A stretch of 16,702 bases of DNA, from contig DQEK01000011.1 in the NCBI GenBank assembly GCA_003533545.1, positions 491 to 17,192 of the forward strand. Reading direction: 5' to 3'. Source of the stretch: Acidobacteriota bacterium (GTDB lineage Bacteria; Acidobacteriota; Vicinamibacteria; Vicinamibacterales; UBA8438). Of this stretch, positions 16,677 through 16,702 are shown piece after piece. The notes beneath the pieces were generated by a model. That model did not search any database. It was not told where the DNA came from and saw only the letters and a list, made by a program, of their open reading frames with translations. Each line of letters begins with the position of its first letter. Within the stretch, counting starts at the first letter, position 1. A program made the position numbers and the translations under genes.

Positions 16677-16702
16677 ATGGATATCAAGATCAGACAAATC
16701 GG
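16677..16702 (+). CDS. Possible start of a gene running off the window
   Basis: ATG at 16677 opens a frame MDIKIRQI that is still open at the window edge. Only eight codons are visible and no family can be assigned. Support is the TATAAT box upstream and the lack of any other feature in the gap after the divergent oxidoreductase; there is no clear Shine-Dalgarno. It may not be a gene. Confidence 0.25.

Overview
The window is a nitrogen-assimilation locus followed by an unrelated set of housekeeping and stress genes. It comes from a bacterium that uses sigma-54 transcription. The features that limit the host are a GAF/AAA+/HTH sigma-54 activator, a textbook -24/-12 promoter, a full-length GlnD with a PII protein that keeps Tyr51, and a type II (eukaryote-like) glutamine synthetase. 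Combined with the TreT/DUF5752 pair, this fits lineages such as Acidobacteriota, Myxococcota/Desulfobacterota-like groups, Planctomycetota or some Proteobacteria. I cannot fix the phylum from sequence alone. Base composition looks moderately GC-rich throughout, and I see no insertion sequences, tRNAs, rRNAs, CRISPR arrays or obvious phage genes.

Region 1 (1-11873, all + strand) holds the 3' half of gltB, then gltD, a NifA/NtrC-like sigma-54 activator, glnK (PII), amtB, about 750 bases without a convincing gene, glnD and a type II glutamine synthetase. AmtB takes up ammonium. Glutamine synthetase and GltBD run the GS-GOGAT cycle. GlnD uridylylates PII at Tyr51 in response to glutamine, and PII gates AmtB. 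The activator gene lies directly upstream of a perfect sigma-54 promoter at 5605-5619 that should drive glnK-amtB, so sensor, regulator and target sit together. A strong hairpin terminator at 11902-11946 closes the region.

Region 2 (12019-13283, - strand) holds a small SEC-C zinc-motif membrane protein followed by a YajO-type aldo/keto reductase, probably one transcript.

Region 3 (13600-15488, + strand) is a translationally coupled pair: a DUF5752-like protein built from two copies of one ~100-residue unit, and a TreT-like trehalose-forming glycosyltransferase. A PIG3-type quinone oxidoreductase converges on it from the - strand (15537-16535). The window ends in what may be the promoter and first codons of another + strand gene.

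The points most worth a second look are the activator/sigma-54 promoter/PII circuit, the 750-base gap before glnD with a run of hairpins at 7816-7884, the pairing of a type II glutamine synthetase with the GlnD/PII system, the duplicated DUF5752 protein coupled to TreT, and the SEC-C protein with a transmembrane helix and Cys/His-rich tail.
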